NCBI GenBank assembly: GCA_038501625.1
Contig: JAZAYU010000011.1
Coordinates: 12,284,849 to 12,348,848 of the forward strand
DNA length: 64,000 nucleotides
DNA from: Corbicula japonica
Lineage: Eukaryota; Mollusca; Bivalvia; Venerida; Cyrenidae
Direction of reading: 5' to 3'
Positions 1 through 11,977 of the stretch are shown here, one piece after another. A program made the position numbers and the translations under genes. The first letter of the stretch is position 1. Each line of letters begins with the position of its first letter. The notes beneath the pieces are model-generated. The model saw only the letters and a list, made by a program, of their open reading frames with translations. It made no database searches and was not told where the DNA came from.

Positions 1-120
1 CCAAAGATCACACAACTAAAGCTGAAGACCAGTCTCAAATCTCAAGGTTCTTAGCCAATCGGATGATTGCGATCTGAGACTGGTCTACAAACTCAGGTTT
101 ATGATCTTGGTCCCGGATAA
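1..120. repeat. Hairpin MITE-like element, copy 1 (partial)
   Basis: An inverted repeat with arms close to ACCAGTCTCAAATCTCAAG and its complement, followed by the outer motif TTTATGATCTTGGTCCCGG. The same structure recurs nine times in the window. No protein is encoded. The left end may be cut by the window edge. Confidence 0.75.
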
Positions 121-125
121 GAAGC

Positions 126-1347
126 AGACATTATTCGTATTGTAATAAAAACTCACCTGTTTTGTATAATTGTTCTACACTCGGCATTTCTCTAGGCCAC
201 ACATCAACGATGAATTTGGATTCCCAGAGGTTTTATGTCAAAATTTATTTTCAAAGGGGGAGTTCTATTTTATTCACTTTCCTAGATTATTTAAGCTGAT
301 CAAAGAGTATGTGCGAGGTCAAACTGATATACATAAGTTTTAACTTACACTTAATGTGGTAATTTTGGAATCGGAATAGACAACACATTTTCAAAACTTA
401 ATTTTAAACAGAAAATATATACAGGTTCGCTTAACGCGATTAACAGACAAGACAGAAGGGTGTAAATGTTTATTATATGACTTAACAAAATTAAGGCATC
501 GCAACGATAAATGAAAATGAAAAGCCACGTGGTACTGTATTTAAACGTGAAATTGTAATTAATATTTCATTTATTATTTATTTGTTTTGTTATTGTATGA
601 TTTCGTTGTGAAATACATTAAGGTTCCCAATTCAGTTTATTTAACTTGTCAATGTGACACAATTCTCAGACGTCTTTTTCTTCTTCCTTCGTTAATACTT
701 TAAAACGGCTGCTAAAGTTTTTTTGTCAACTTTAACTCCAACCAACAGAATTTGCTAAAAGCTCAAGTGTTGCATGTTAAATCATAAAATATAAAACATG
801 ATGCCTGACCAGGCTTATTTCAATTTATTGAGCTCTTAAAAAGTGCATATCAGGAATAGCACCATTCGGAAAACAGAGATGAAAAGAGGGCATAGGTTTA
901 TTATATGATCAATTTCTAAAAAGGCACAATAAAGGATAATGTAAACCTGAGGGATTAACGCACTAAAGTGTTCAGTGGTAAATCATGTTGCCACTGGGAT
1001 TTCAAACCAAGTTCTTCGGTGCAAACACCTGAAACTTGCCCCAACAAAAGCTCATATGAGCAAACAATTAGAAGCTGTCTCGGCTAATTATGATTGGCAT
1101 GCAGTAATTTATGCACATGTAGATATATTTTAAATTATATCTGAAGGAATTGACCGTTTCTTTAAATACTCTGAAAAATTTATGCCATTGAAAAAAAAAA
1201 TGAAAATGGCTATGTGAATTGTAAGAAATAAACGTTATACTAATTTTTGTTTGAATCAATGTGTTTTTATTTACTGACTTATTGGTAACACGTAAAAGTA
1301 TGTTATAGCCCTTATCTGTAAGCTTAAAGCATTTTAACATATAAAAT
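126..1347. other. Unit 1 non-coding stretch
   Basis: Anonymous AT-rich duplicon sequence. Around 960-1,080 it holds a diverged piece resembling the 3' part of the RT-like element (match of 'cagtggtaaatca...tgccactgg' and 'cttgccccaacaaaag' to 1,515-1,610). The equivalent stretches are 11,300-12,790 in unit 2 and 24,050-25,340 in unit 3. Nothing coding is seen. Confidence 0.6.
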
Positions 1348-2479
1348 AAAAAGTAATATATGCATATCAGGAATCACAACACTCACAAAACACAGCCTCC
1401 CCACGCAGCGAAAAAGAAGAAAGGTAGAGAGAGCATGTTTGTTATAAGTATGTCAATTCAAATAGGACGTCACAAACAATTAACGAAAAAGAGAACCTTT
1501 GAGGATACCGCCTTGGAACGGTCAGTGGCAAAACAAATTGCCACTGGGGGGTTTAAACCAGGTTCTAGGGTGCACCAACATCACACTTGCCCCGACAGGT
1601 TCTGGTATCACAAAACAAGTACAAGTTGTCTTGGTGAAATAACTCCAACCCACCCATCGGCTCAACAATGTTGCATGCAAAAGCACCCAAACATATAAAA
1701 TATAACAAGCTAATAGCATTGCAAAGCCAAAGGGCGGGTACTCAATGATCTTACCGAGACCAGAGCTCCTGGAGTAAAATCAGCAAAAAAAAAAACACGA
1801 TGACAGGGATAAAAGGAACAAATCGAGCTTCTAGGTTCTTTTAAGAAAAGATTTCCCAATAAACCTTCATAAACTCTTAAACCCCTGCCACCGTCGTGCA
1901 ACCAAAGAGGTAAGCATAAAGATCAACTGTACATGAGTTAATCACCAGGCATGCAGAGCGCTGTAAAATATCATGTTGGTAACCTTTCTTTTTAAATTTA
2001 CAGATGGTTTTTACGAATAACCGGGAGAAATTAACATTGTCCGTTATCTTCTTAAGTTTATAAACTAAATCTAAAAAAAACTGGCTGTGAAATACCTTGT
2101 TGCAATAGTGATTTTAAACTGCACCTGTATTTATTAATTAGATCTGGGTATCGACGATAAAACTTGCAAAATGTTTTCCTTAATTTGTGATACCGATAAC
2201 CTTGGTTTAAAAGTTTTTCTGTAATGCAAAGATTACGTTCATTGAAATCATTAATATCGTTGCAAGCTCTTGAAAAGCGAACACGATGTGAGATATAAAC
2301 CCCGAAAGATGTTGCACGAGGAACATCGCCGTATAAAAACGGAAAATTATCTATATTAAAATAAAAATCATCTCTTTTATCATATATTTTAGTAGTCTAT
2401 TTTCAATGGACAGATTTAGATCAAGAAAGTTTGATTGCTTTTCAGATTAGATTAGATTAGATTGGATTAGATTAGATAC
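1348..2479 (-). pseudogene. RT-like retroelement fragment (C-terminal region), unit 1
   Basis: Read on the minus strand, about 2,443 down to 1,720 gives broken but recognisable protein: a stretch like 'YDKRDDFYFNIDNFPFL', then 'DVPRATSFGVYIS', then 'NDFNERNLCITEK', then a 'KFYRRYPDLI'-like segment. I recall these phrases from the region downstream of the catalytic core in a reverse-transcriptase protein family common in invertebrates; its class (LINE, Penelope-like or other) I cannot settle. Frameshifts and stops separate the pieces, and the catalytic core is absent, so this is a 5'-truncated dead copy. A pentamer microsatellite (AGATT)n at 2,445-2,475 marks its upstream limit. The 1,360-1,700 part, which recurs alone elsewhere, looks like its 3' end. 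Confidence 0.6.
2445..2475. repeat. (AGATT)n microsatellite
   Basis: About six to seven tandem copies of AGATT with one variant. Unit 2 has the same array shortened at about 13,884-13,911. It lies at the truncated 5' edge of the minus-strand RT-like fragment. Confidence 0.85.
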
Positions 2480-4950
2480 GATTTTCAGAATATTTCTGTT
2501 TTTAACTGCGCGAAAAAGATGTTCCTGCAAAGGGATGAATTCCAATTCAAAACGCATCAAACCATTCTTTTTTAAAAAGAAAATACATATTTGATCATAT
2601 TAAGCACGTATAAAATTCATGTAGAGTTTCATTAAAAAATAAAAGATATTCAATTTTTATTTGAAACTGGCTCAATCGTCTTTTACAATTCGGTGAGTTT
2701 TTTTTTTATTTTCAAATTTGAAATACCTGCTTACTGGGAGAAGAGGAATATTTTGTATTGTGAAGAGAAATATTTTTTTCCGAACGCATGGCAACACAAA
2801 TATAAGAAAAAGAAATCTTCAAATTCCGTTGGAACAAATATTTCAGCTTTTGTCATGCAAATTAATGTTTTAATATAAGTTAAGCAACTAATTAACAATA
2901 AAGTCGGTGAACGTTCAGTTTTCCTGTAAAACTATGCTATTCCTGTCGAAAAGTTCTAAAATGCGTACCTAATGCTAATTGCAAAGCACGTCAGTGGCCT
3001 TGAACAGGAATTTAAGGATCGTCGGTGGCATGTTTGGTATCTCCCCATAAAAAAGAAGAGCAGTTCACGCTAAATTACCGTACTTTGTGATAAAAGCATG
3101 AACCATTTGGCATATAAATTTAAATATGGGGCCTGCGGTTACATTCAAGATTATCCTCATTTAAGAAAAAAAAAGTAAACAAAAGAAAAAATGATGACTT
3201 TGTACAAATTAAGCCTCATCAATGAATTTTAATTTTTAAATAATCAGACAAACACACATTTTTTTTCTATAAAAACTTACCGTTTCTAAGCTCGGTCATG
3301 TTGTCTTCAAATTCAAGGTCAAGCAAAGACTTGAAACGGGATGTACGTACCTTGGGTCACCAAACTTTGTATGTGGGTGGTCATGTTTTAAAGACGTCTT
3401 TTGTTGTTTTTGGGTTCAGCATGTTCAAGGCCAATGTCATGGTAATTTCCCCAAAGTAGGCTTCTGATTAATAAACGAATAATGACTCTAGAAACAGGAT
3501 CGCAATTTTAATGATGAATTTTTACAAGCAGGTGGAAGGCTATATTGATTTTTGGGTCAGCAGGTCAGCCTGCAAGTTAATAGTGAACTTGAAAAAAATG
3601 GTATCACTTTTTTAAGAATCACAAAATATGGATGAAATATTGATCTGGAGCAGCAGTCTTTGAAGGTCCAAGGTCAAGTTCATAGTGATTTCAAAGAACA
3701 TTTGAGTTCGGTTAACAATTAGAGTTTAGTGTCTTCTGAGTTTTACAATAATTCCCGATATGTATATTTACGTTTTTACATTTGTGTAAATCGTTTGTAG
3801 TTCCTTTTTGAAAAAGGCCGTGTAAATACTACATGCCCTTTTTAGTCGAGATACGAGATGTAGGAAGAGGCTGTGTTTTCTGAACGTGACTGTTCCTTTT
3901 ACGTGTTTCTAGCTTTATTAAAAGTAAATCTCATTCTAGAGTCCAAGGATGGGGCTGCATGATATAAACGTACTGATTATTCATGTACTAAGTATTTTTT
4001 TCTTTTTGTACATTAAAACTATTTCTAGTGAGTGCAATACATATATTCTTCTTCTGTAATAAAATGAATTATTTCAAAACCTGCATTAACCTCCTTTGAA
4101 GTGACACAGTTTTAAGGAACGGTACAAAAGATTAAGACTAGACGAAAACAATAAATGCCACTGCTTGAGACGATTAATATCCATCACTAGGATGCAAGTA
4201 TTTTGATACAGAGACTGATATCAAATAAGTTTGTGTTTATTAAAAGTTGCTGAAGATGGATACATTTTTTTGAAATATTTTTATTGTTTTGAAAACATTC
4301 GTCTATATATGTGTAAACTTTTTGAAGAGATTTAATATTTTTTAAGCGCTTAAGTACACAGTTCAATGTGGAAGGCTTAACTGGAAACTATGTCATCATT
4401 AAAGAGGATCAAATTAAGGTTGTTGTGCAAATGTCAATACAAGGTTCCAATACGTATCTTAAGGTTTAAAACAGCTAACCACTGTATCCGAGGCCTGCAA
4501 AGCATCCATGTCGCTGTTTCAGAGTGCCTATCAACCTAAATGCTTTGTCTAAAATGTTTCAACTAGATGAAAAGGGAACTTTGACAGCCTAACAAATATG
4601 AAAATATTTCCTCAACATTGCCTTTCAGTTTGTAACAAGCCTTTAGGAAGTAACCACGTAAACTGGACTTAAAGTTCAGTTTCAAACATAGGAATATGCA
4701 AATTTTTCAATTATCAGTATCATCCGTTTACTTATTGCTTGCATGTATGCGATTATGCATTTTATAAACAATTTTTGAAAACAAACTCTTGTTGGAGCAT
4801 CAAAAGTAATGCGTAATAAAAGTAATAAAAGTTTCCTGACGACTTATATCTTTGCCATTATGCTATTGAAAGTCGTATCAAAAGAAAAGACATTACTAAA
4901 TCGATTATACAGTAATTTCAAGTGGCTTTGTACTCAATGATGTATCTGAG
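2480..4950. other. Unit 1 non-coding stretch
   Basis: AT-rich duplicon sequence without convincing ORFs; the ORF at 2,693-2,878 and its unit-2 counterpart are short and unsupported. Near 4,562-4,620 is a decayed match to one end of the double-hairpin family ('tagatgaaaagggaac'). Equivalents are 13,915-16,393 and 35,690-38,300. Confidence 0.6.
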
Positions 4951-5083
4951 GCAAGGGCAAAAGATCATAAAACTGAGACCGAACACCAGTCACATATCTC
5001 AAGCATCTGATTTGTAGAAATGAAGATTACTCATCTGCTTGAGATATGAGACTGGTTTTCATTTTAAGTTATATTATCTTTGC
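4951..5083. repeat. Hairpin MITE-like element, copy 2
   Basis: Outer inverted ends 'aaagatcataaaact' and 'agttatattatcttt' enclose inner arms 'accagtcacatatctcaag' and 'cttgagatatgagactggt'. It is non-coding and foldable over nearly its full length. Confidence 0.8.
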
Positions 5084-6794
5084 ACATATTATTTTCAAAT
5101 TAAACAGTTATACGAAAGAAATATAATACCACTAGGAGACCTAATTTTCTTTTGATTTTTTTTCTACAAAAATTCTTGCAACCATCATGTAACAAGCGGT
5201 GAAGCAATGCATAAATAACTCGAAGCGACTTTTTACTGTAAGAATAGAACCTTGCTCTGTGGCTTTAAAGTAAACTCCAAAGTGATAAAAACTATAGATA
5301 ACTTTTCAGTGAACGTTGAAATGCGTGAAATGCGGTAACTCTCATGTTTTCTTCTTCGGTTTTTGTTAATATTTATTTTTCTACAACCATATCAGGTAAT
5401 GTATTAATGTCTTTTCATTTTGATGTTATTCTACAAAGTCGAAAGGGAGATGAATCAGTGTACATTAAACAACTATGAAGTTTAATTCAATAGGCCTTGA
5501 CGCCACTAGTTTTCCTCCTTTTTGTCTCACGAAATTCCATAAATCAGAAACAAATATCGAATAGTTATTGAAACACATGCAATACCACCTTGCAAATAAA
5601 AAGGTTGATTTGTTGATGTTGCCTTTATACTTACCTCATTAACTGGAAGGCGGGGAAGGAAGTTAAGAGTTTAGTTAATGTTATAGGGAAAATCTGAACC
5701 TGTGCAAAAGAACTCTATATCTTACAAATATTCCTGCGATCATTATTCACTGTGTTCTTGCCTGCGATCGATCATTAAGTACCAGATTTAGCTATAAATG
5801 TATAGTTAACCGAAAGGCCATACAAATACGACGACAGCGCCAACCCTGCTAGAGACAGTATCACTATATACTACCACCCACGATGATTTACATCCGCGTG
5901 GTATGAAATTAGCATCAACAGAAATAATTGAAAATCAGATAACTTCATTGAAGTTATTGAAAGTTTAATATTATTTTTTAAATTTGATGAGGTACGGAAT
6001 TTGAAAATTGTATCACGTTATTCTAATAACTTTAAGATTTTAGAAATTAAACAACTATAATTTTCACACTTAAAAAAGATGCCTGATTTTCGAAATTGTA
6101 TGCCTTTGTTTTGTTTACTTTATTCATATGTAAGAATGGGTTTGCCCTAAACGAAAAAATAACTGAATAGAATAGAATTTTGACAGGGGATCTGAGAAAA
6201 TAAATGCTGCATGTCACAGGAAACGGTAAAGGCAAACATTAAAGACCAGGAAGTATATCCTAACGTTGCTTGAATTCATAGAAATACCATTAACATCCAG
6301 AAGTATCGTGCTCAGCGACCTTAAAAAGACGTTAATAAAACAACAACGATTGAATATACATGCGTGTGGACACTTTTTACAGCCGCCACACCGCACATTC
6401 AACAATGGGATATTTAATATAAAAAAAGAACGTTGAAAGCAACTGATCACAACAAATATAAAAATTTCGCTTTTGTGTTACAGATGTTATAGCTTGTTGA
6501 TTGTCATCATGGAGACATTTTTACGATCTCCTGTCGGCGGATATCTTGTCGGCGAACTGTAGGAGATCTAAAATACTATGCATGGAGACTTTTCAATGTT
6601 GTTAGAAGAATACCCTAAGAGGTCGCAAACATTGCAAATGGCGAAAACTAGCTAAAATTTCAAAAATGAATTTTGGGGGAAATACTTATTGCCACCAAGA
6701 TTTTAGTAAAGAAATGTATTAAGCTAAGATAGTAGTTAATGTTTGCAAGCTCAATTTAGTCTAATTCATGTTCTAATTGCCAAGCACATACTAA
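5084..6794. other. Unit 1 non-coding stretch
   Basis: No gene is seen. The 6,120-6,420 portion is related in inverted orientation, with gaps, to the inside of the 859-bp insertion at 7,588-8,035, so it is probably an older copy of the same dispersed element. Short minus-strand ORFs here (6,047-6,450) overlap one another and have no recognisable domain. Confidence 0.5.
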
Positions 6795-7163
6795 AACGAA
6801 AGAAAACCCGTTTGCATGAGAACTCTGAAATTCATGGACAATATACCAAAACAACTCATACCTGCAATAAGTATATGCCGGTTTACAATGTTTAGTGCCA
6901 ATTCGTCAAAATGATGTTTGGGTTTTCAAGAAATTCAAGGAAAACTTACTTTCTGGTTCAAAACGAAAGTAGAAATCTTGCAAATCTAGTTTCGGTTTGA
7001 ACCAGGAATCAAGTTTTCCTTGAATTTCTTGAAACCCAAACATCATTTTGATGAATTGGCACTAAACATTGTCGACCAGCATATATTATTTCTGGTATGA
7101 GTTGCTTTGGTATATTGTCCATGAATTTCAGAGTTCTCATGCAAACGGTTTTTCTTTTGTTTG
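6795..7163. repeat. Long palindrome (two arms of about 174 bp, 21-bp spacer)
   Basis: The left arm (6,795-6,968) and right arm (6,990-7,163) are near-perfect reverse complements. For example 'ttcatggacaatatacca' on the left answers 'tggtatattgtccatgaa' on the right. The spacer is 6,969-6,989. A small minus-strand ORF across the right arm is a by-product of the palindrome. Unit 2 keeps only short arms, and unit 3 keeps the right half plus more (39,711-40,083). Confidence 0.9.
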
Positions 7164-7381
7164 CAGATTTCTTCAGTGTTGACGACACCAAAACTATACA
7201 TTTTTAACTAAGTCTTTTGTTTTTGCATCTGCACGCTTTATTGCAATGTTATTGAATGTCAATTTAAATTTAGATTGCTTTTAATTACTTCCTTGTAAAA
7301 CATATCGTAATTGTAAACATGCATACATGGCATTTTCTGTACATGTCTATTTCTTACTGATTTTCTTTCAAGAAGCAAACT

Positions 7382-8240
7382 GCCATATGCATACCATCGT
7401 TTGGGATGGATCGAAATTGTACTATTTAATGGTGTAATTACTGAGTTGCGCTCAACCCGGGGCTAGGCGGCGTGGGCAGTAATAAGCATTTCCATTACTG
7501 CCCATGAACAGGCTCAATCAAACCGAGCCTGCAGTACTTTCATATTTGTCGTGTTCGGTGGCTTTCAAAGTTCCCTTTTCATCTATTTCAATATCACAGT
7601 AGCGTTGTTTGTGCCGTGTGGCGGCTGTAAAAAGTCTCCCCGTACATTCAATCAGTGCTGTTATCAGTTACGTCCTTTGAAGGTCGTTGAGCACGATACT
7701 TATGTACTATGTTTATAGTACTTCTAAAATTCCTTTGTTTTAATATTTCGGCCAGTTTATAGATAGGTGGTTTCAATATCCCAGCCAATATTGATTTGGA
7801 TATTGTCCAATCACCCCCAAGGATATACTTCCTGCTTTTTAAATTTTGCCTTTGGCGTAGTCTGTGATATGCAGGATTTGTATTCTAAGATCCCCTGTCA
7901 AAATTCTATTCTGTTTAGTTCCGCCCATTGTTTTCTCGTTTAGGGCAAACCCATTATTTTATCTGGGGACCATACGCCGCTGAACATGGAATGGTATTAA
8001 TCTGAAAATACCTCATTGAAGGTTCCATGTTCACCGCCATATGCATACCATCGTTTGGGATGGATCGAAATTGTACTATTTAATGGTGTAATTACTGAGT
8101 TGCGCTCAACCCGGGGCTAGGCGGCGTGGGCAGTAATAAGCATTTCCATTACTGCCCATGAACAGGCTCAATCAAACCGAGCCTGCAGTACTTTCATATT
8201 TGTCGTGTTCGGTGGCTTTCAAAGTTCCCTTTTCATCTAT
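7382..8240. mobile_element. 859-bp insertion with identical 206-bp direct-repeat ends
   Basis: Comparison with the empty site in unit 2 (about 18,606) defines this insertion. It begins and ends with a 206-bp sequence (7,382-7,587 and 8,036-8,241, the last base shared with the flank). By eye I find no difference between the two copies. The 448-bp interior has no ORF. There is no obvious target-site duplication: the insertion lies between two T residues of the empty site. It could be a miniature terminal-repeat element, or a tandem read-through product of a hairpin-bearing Helitron-like family. Each end carries two stem-loops. Confidence 0.8.
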
Positions 8241-8242
8241 TA

Positions 8243-9490
8243 CTACTGACACATATGTTGTGAATTTGGCTTTCTTTTATATTACTCAATTATTGGCAAG
8301 ATCTATGAGAAGTAATCCCCCATTTAAATGATATATGTACATATATATGTACAAAAATGCAGATCAGATGCAAGTGGATCTTGTAGTGTAGTATAATAAA
8401 TAGCATACAGTAATTATGAAGTCAATGTTTTTGCCACTTATCGTTGCACCGAGGTAATCTCTTTGTTTTAAATTTTTGCACTTGTTAAGTTCACTTTATT
8501 GTCGAAGAAATATTTCAGCTAATGTTTGATTGAAAAAAAGGTAAATGATGACTATATACAATGGAAGGTTGTTTGGTGCAAGAGAGTTTCATATAGTACG
8601 AAATGGCATTTTTGTGAAAATACTTGCAACCTATTTAAGCAATTTTATGAAGTTTGAATCGTTAAATAAAGTAAGACAAAAAGGTTTGTGTTGAATTAAT
8701 ATAATCTATTTATCTGTATAAGTGGAATCTTTCGTGTCTGCTTTAAGTTATAACTTGCACCTCGTTCAGTCCAATTTATTATGGAAAACGAGTGTCTCCA
8801 GAGGGGCAAAGGTCCGCTGGTAGTTGTAAAGTAATTCTCAGACTTAATATGTCTTCTGTATTTGACATTTAATACGCACTTATAACAGTGCCATCTAAAT
8901 ACAAAATTATGGTTCCTGAACTTGTCACGCCGCCTTATTAAATCAATTATTTACTTGATGTTGAGTCTTCCTTAATTGAATTGCAATCACAAGCTTTTGA
9001 AAGTAAACCTGACTCCCCCGGGTCGGTAACATAATCCTTAACCATAAGTAACTTTGATAATGACATATAAATTTCATGAAATAAAGACACAATAAAACAG
9101 AAAAATACGACAAATGTAGTTTTTTACAGCGTTGATTTTTTCCAGAAGCTTTGCAAAAAATTCTGAGCACCGACGATTATTAATTAAGCAGGAGCGACAC
9201 AAAAATGATATTTTTTCCCACTTTTCCGATATATTAGACTATTGTAATATAATCTACCTACGAGATTATTTTAGGGAGAGAAAATGGAAATGAAGAATGT
9301 TTTATAGGTTTGCAAAAGCTACACTAAGAAAACATAAATTCGCCTGGAAGCCATTTTGAACAAAGCTTGACTGAGTACACTTTTATAGTTTACAAAAATA
9401 CCATTTAGGCATTTAGCATAAGACTTAAAAAGATTAAAATATGGACACAGCAAACAATTAATGGAAAATAATATTTGAGTGGATATCATA
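8243..9490. other. Unit 1 non-coding stretch
   Basis: Duplicon sequence with no recognisable gene. It contains the short self-complementary run 'atatgtacatatatatgtac' (about 8,332-8,352). Equivalent to 18,607-22,270 in unit 2 minus its insertions. Confidence 0.6.
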
Positions 9491-9618
9491 TCAGGGCTGA
9501 AGGTTATAAAACTGTTTGGAAAACAGTCTCAAATCTCAAGCATATGATTGACTGAAATGGTGACAGATGCTTGAGATTTAAGACTGGTTTCCATGCTCAC
9601 TTATAAAACCTTGGCGAA
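9491..9618. repeat. Hairpin MITE-like element, copy 3
   Basis: Inner arms 'cagtctcaaatctcaagca' and 'tgcttgagatttaagactg' surround a loop of about 25 bases; the outer motifs 'ttataaaact' and 'acttataaaac' are partly degenerate. Non-coding. Confidence 0.8.
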
Positions 9619-11180
9619 GAACAATCAATGACTTGAAACACCAACCCTACAAGGCTTCTCATCTTAACAAACATGTCTTGTTTGTGTTCTTGTTGGTTGG
9701 TTGGTTGGTTGGTTCTCGATTACCTTACTCAGACCAGATAGCATGAAGTAAAATCACACAATGCAGAAATAAAAAAAGAACTAATCGAAACCATTATTTT
9801 TTGCAAGGCAAAAAATGATTTTAACAATTAAGGACATTCTTGTTAGCAAGAATTGTTTGTTATAATAGCAACATAGATATGTTATCGAATTTGTAATATA
9901 TATAGGCCTACTTGTAGATAAACAAGAAAGCAACCCTATTAAAATATAATGTATTAAGAATAATTAATATGTTTTCTCACGAATCGTCATCAGGATATGA
10001 TGTCATTTAATAATACCAAGGATACAAACTGTAACATGCATATTTGCAACATTAATTTTGTATAATGACTTACTGGATGAGCTAAAAATAAACTTTCGTT
10101 GATTTTCGCTGTTGTACAACTACAAACTCTGAATGTATGTATGATAGGAAATCTGGGTAATAAAATCTAAGGTTGATGCGACGTTAACATCAATAGACGT
10201 GCAAAATCAAAAGCAAAAACAAGTAAAAACTGCTTCCAGGATAAGTGTACTCTGCAAGATTGATTTTGAAATATTCCGAGGATAATTTCAGAAACAAACC
10301 TACACAACAATAGAGTTTAAATCAATGACAGCCGCTTAGACACGCTTTACCTTGTATAAAACGATTTAGTTATAAAACATAATTCGCTTTGCAATATCAA
10401 ATTAAGAGAGTGTTTTTTCCACATAATACCCCCAGAATAAAATAGTTATTTCGTAAGGTAAGAGCAAGACGTCAGTATTTCAACACAAAATGTATTGAAG
10501 TTATTGAGTATTTGCGATTTGTTTGGTAAGTTTTGACAGATCCCTTTATATATTTATCATGTGCGAAACACGAACTGAAAATGAAAGGAATAAAATCGCG
10601 GATTATTTAATCACAACTAAAATAGTAAAGAGTCTTTCAAATCTGAAAATGTCTCATAAATCTTCTAGCTATGTAAGAATATCTGGATTTTTTAATTACA
10701 TCCGAACCAATTGAACACATGTACCAAAAGGAAATGCACGAATTCGACATGGCATAGGAAAAAATCATATCAATATTTAATATCAATAGTTTTCTGATAT
10801 AAAAAAGACTACCTACAAGCCAAAAAAGAAGGCATTTAGGAGGCATTTTAGATAAACAACATATTAACAGAATATGCCATAGTAAAATTAAATCTGTTCA
10901 TATCAGATAAAATCATGTTCGCAAAACATAGACGCCAAAAGAAACATATGGAAGAGATAAAATAGTTCACTCAAGTTGATAATTTATTGAAAATCTGACC
11001 AATTCACTTCGAAAAAAGGTTCGGTCGGTTAAAATTATAATATTTTCATTATACACACACAAGTAGAATGTGGATACTGAGCGTCAGTCGCAATAAAGAT
11101 ACATTCAAAGCTGAATCATTGATAACTTTTGAAAACAATTGATAACTACTAGAATGCTTAAGTCTGAGATGAAAACGGAG
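9619..11180. other. Unit 1 non-coding stretch
   Basis: AT-rich, with a short (TTGG)n run at about 9,688-9,714. The 63-residue ORF at 10,523-10,714 starts on TTG and is identical in unit 2 only because the units are recent copies. No gene is supported. Unit 2 has a deletion of about 36 bp relative to this stretch near 23,085. Confidence 0.6.
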
Positions 11181-11298
11181 CCAAATTTCACGTAACTGAA
11201 ACTGAAGGCCAGTCTCAAATCTCAAGCATCTCAGCCAATCAGATGCCTGGGATTTGAGACCGGTCTCCAAACTCAGTTTTATGATCTTGGTCCCGGAT
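11181..11298. repeat. Hairpin MITE-like element, copy 4
   Basis: Unit 2 counterpart of the element at position 1: arms 'ccagtctcaaatctcaagc' and 'gggatttgagaccgg', closing with 'atgatcttggtcccgg'. Confidence 0.8.
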
Positions 11299-11977
11299 AA
11301 GAAAGCAGACATTATTTATTGGAATTGTAATAAAACCTCACCTGTTTTGTATAATTGTTCTACACTCGGCATTTCTCTAGGCCACACATCAACGATGAAT
11401 CTGGATTCCCAGAGGGTTTTCATCAAAATTTATTTTCAAAGGAGGGGTTCTGTTTTATTCACTTTCCTAGATTATTTAAGCTGATTTAAGAGTATATGTG
11501 CGAGGTCAAACTGAGATACTTAAGTATCAACTTACACTGTAATTTTGGAATCAGAATAGACAACACATTTTCAAAACTGTATTTTAAACAGAAATTATAT
11601 ACTGGTTCTCTAAACGCGATTAACAGACAACACAGAAGGGTTTAAATGTTTGTTATATAACTTAACAAAATTTAGGCATCGCTGACGATAAATGAAAAGA
11701 AAAGCCAAGGGGGTACTTTCTTTAAACCTGAAATTGTAATTTATATTTTATTTAAAATTTATTTGTTATTGTTATTTATCTAACTAACTTCAAGTTGACT
11801 CGATTCTCAGACGTCTTATTTCTTCTTCCTTCGTTAATACTTTAAAATGGTTGCTAAAGTTTGGTCAACTTTAACTTCAACCAACAGAATTTGCTAAAAG
11901 CTCAAGTGTTGCAAGTTAAATCATAAAATATAAAAAATGATGCCTGACCAGGCTTATTTAAATTTATTGAGCTCTTA

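Larger units (their letters stand above)
1..11180 (+). repeat. Duplicon unit 1 (11.2 kb, non-coding)
   Basis: First of three head-to-tail copies of one long segment; position 1 aligns with 11,181 and with 23,933. Similarity to unit 2 runs through nearly the whole length, with only small differences outside discrete insertions. In order it contains a hairpin element (1-120), a minus-strand RT-like fragment (1,348-2,479), a second hairpin element (4,951-5,083), a long palindrome (6,795-7,163), an 859-bp insertion missing from unit 2 (7,382-8,240) and a third hairpin element (9,491-9,618). ORFs in it are short, many lack ATG, and their conservation between units only reflects recent duplication. 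The unit may begin upstream of the window. Confidence 0.9.

Noticed and set aside
1360..1698. 112-residue plus-strand ORF, conserved at 12,805
   Set aside because: It lies antisense to the RT-like fragment; the minus-strand reading carries the family phrases.
6047..6450. Overlapping minus-strand ORFs with several Cys, repeated in unit 2
   Set aside because: No domain, overlapping frames, and again conserved only through duplication; unit 3 has it disrupted.
7009..7191. Minus-strand ORF over the palindrome
   Set aside because: By-product of the inverted repeat; no start context or domain, and absent in unit 2.
7382..8241. Classical LTR retrotransposon
   Set aside because: No TG...CA ends, primer-binding site, coding region or target duplication could be seen, so only a miniature or other mechanism is considered.
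10523..10714. 63-residue ORF identical at 23,269-23,460
   Set aside because: It starts on TTG (followed by a donor-like gtaagt), has no motif, and its conservation is explained by recent duplication of the whole unit.
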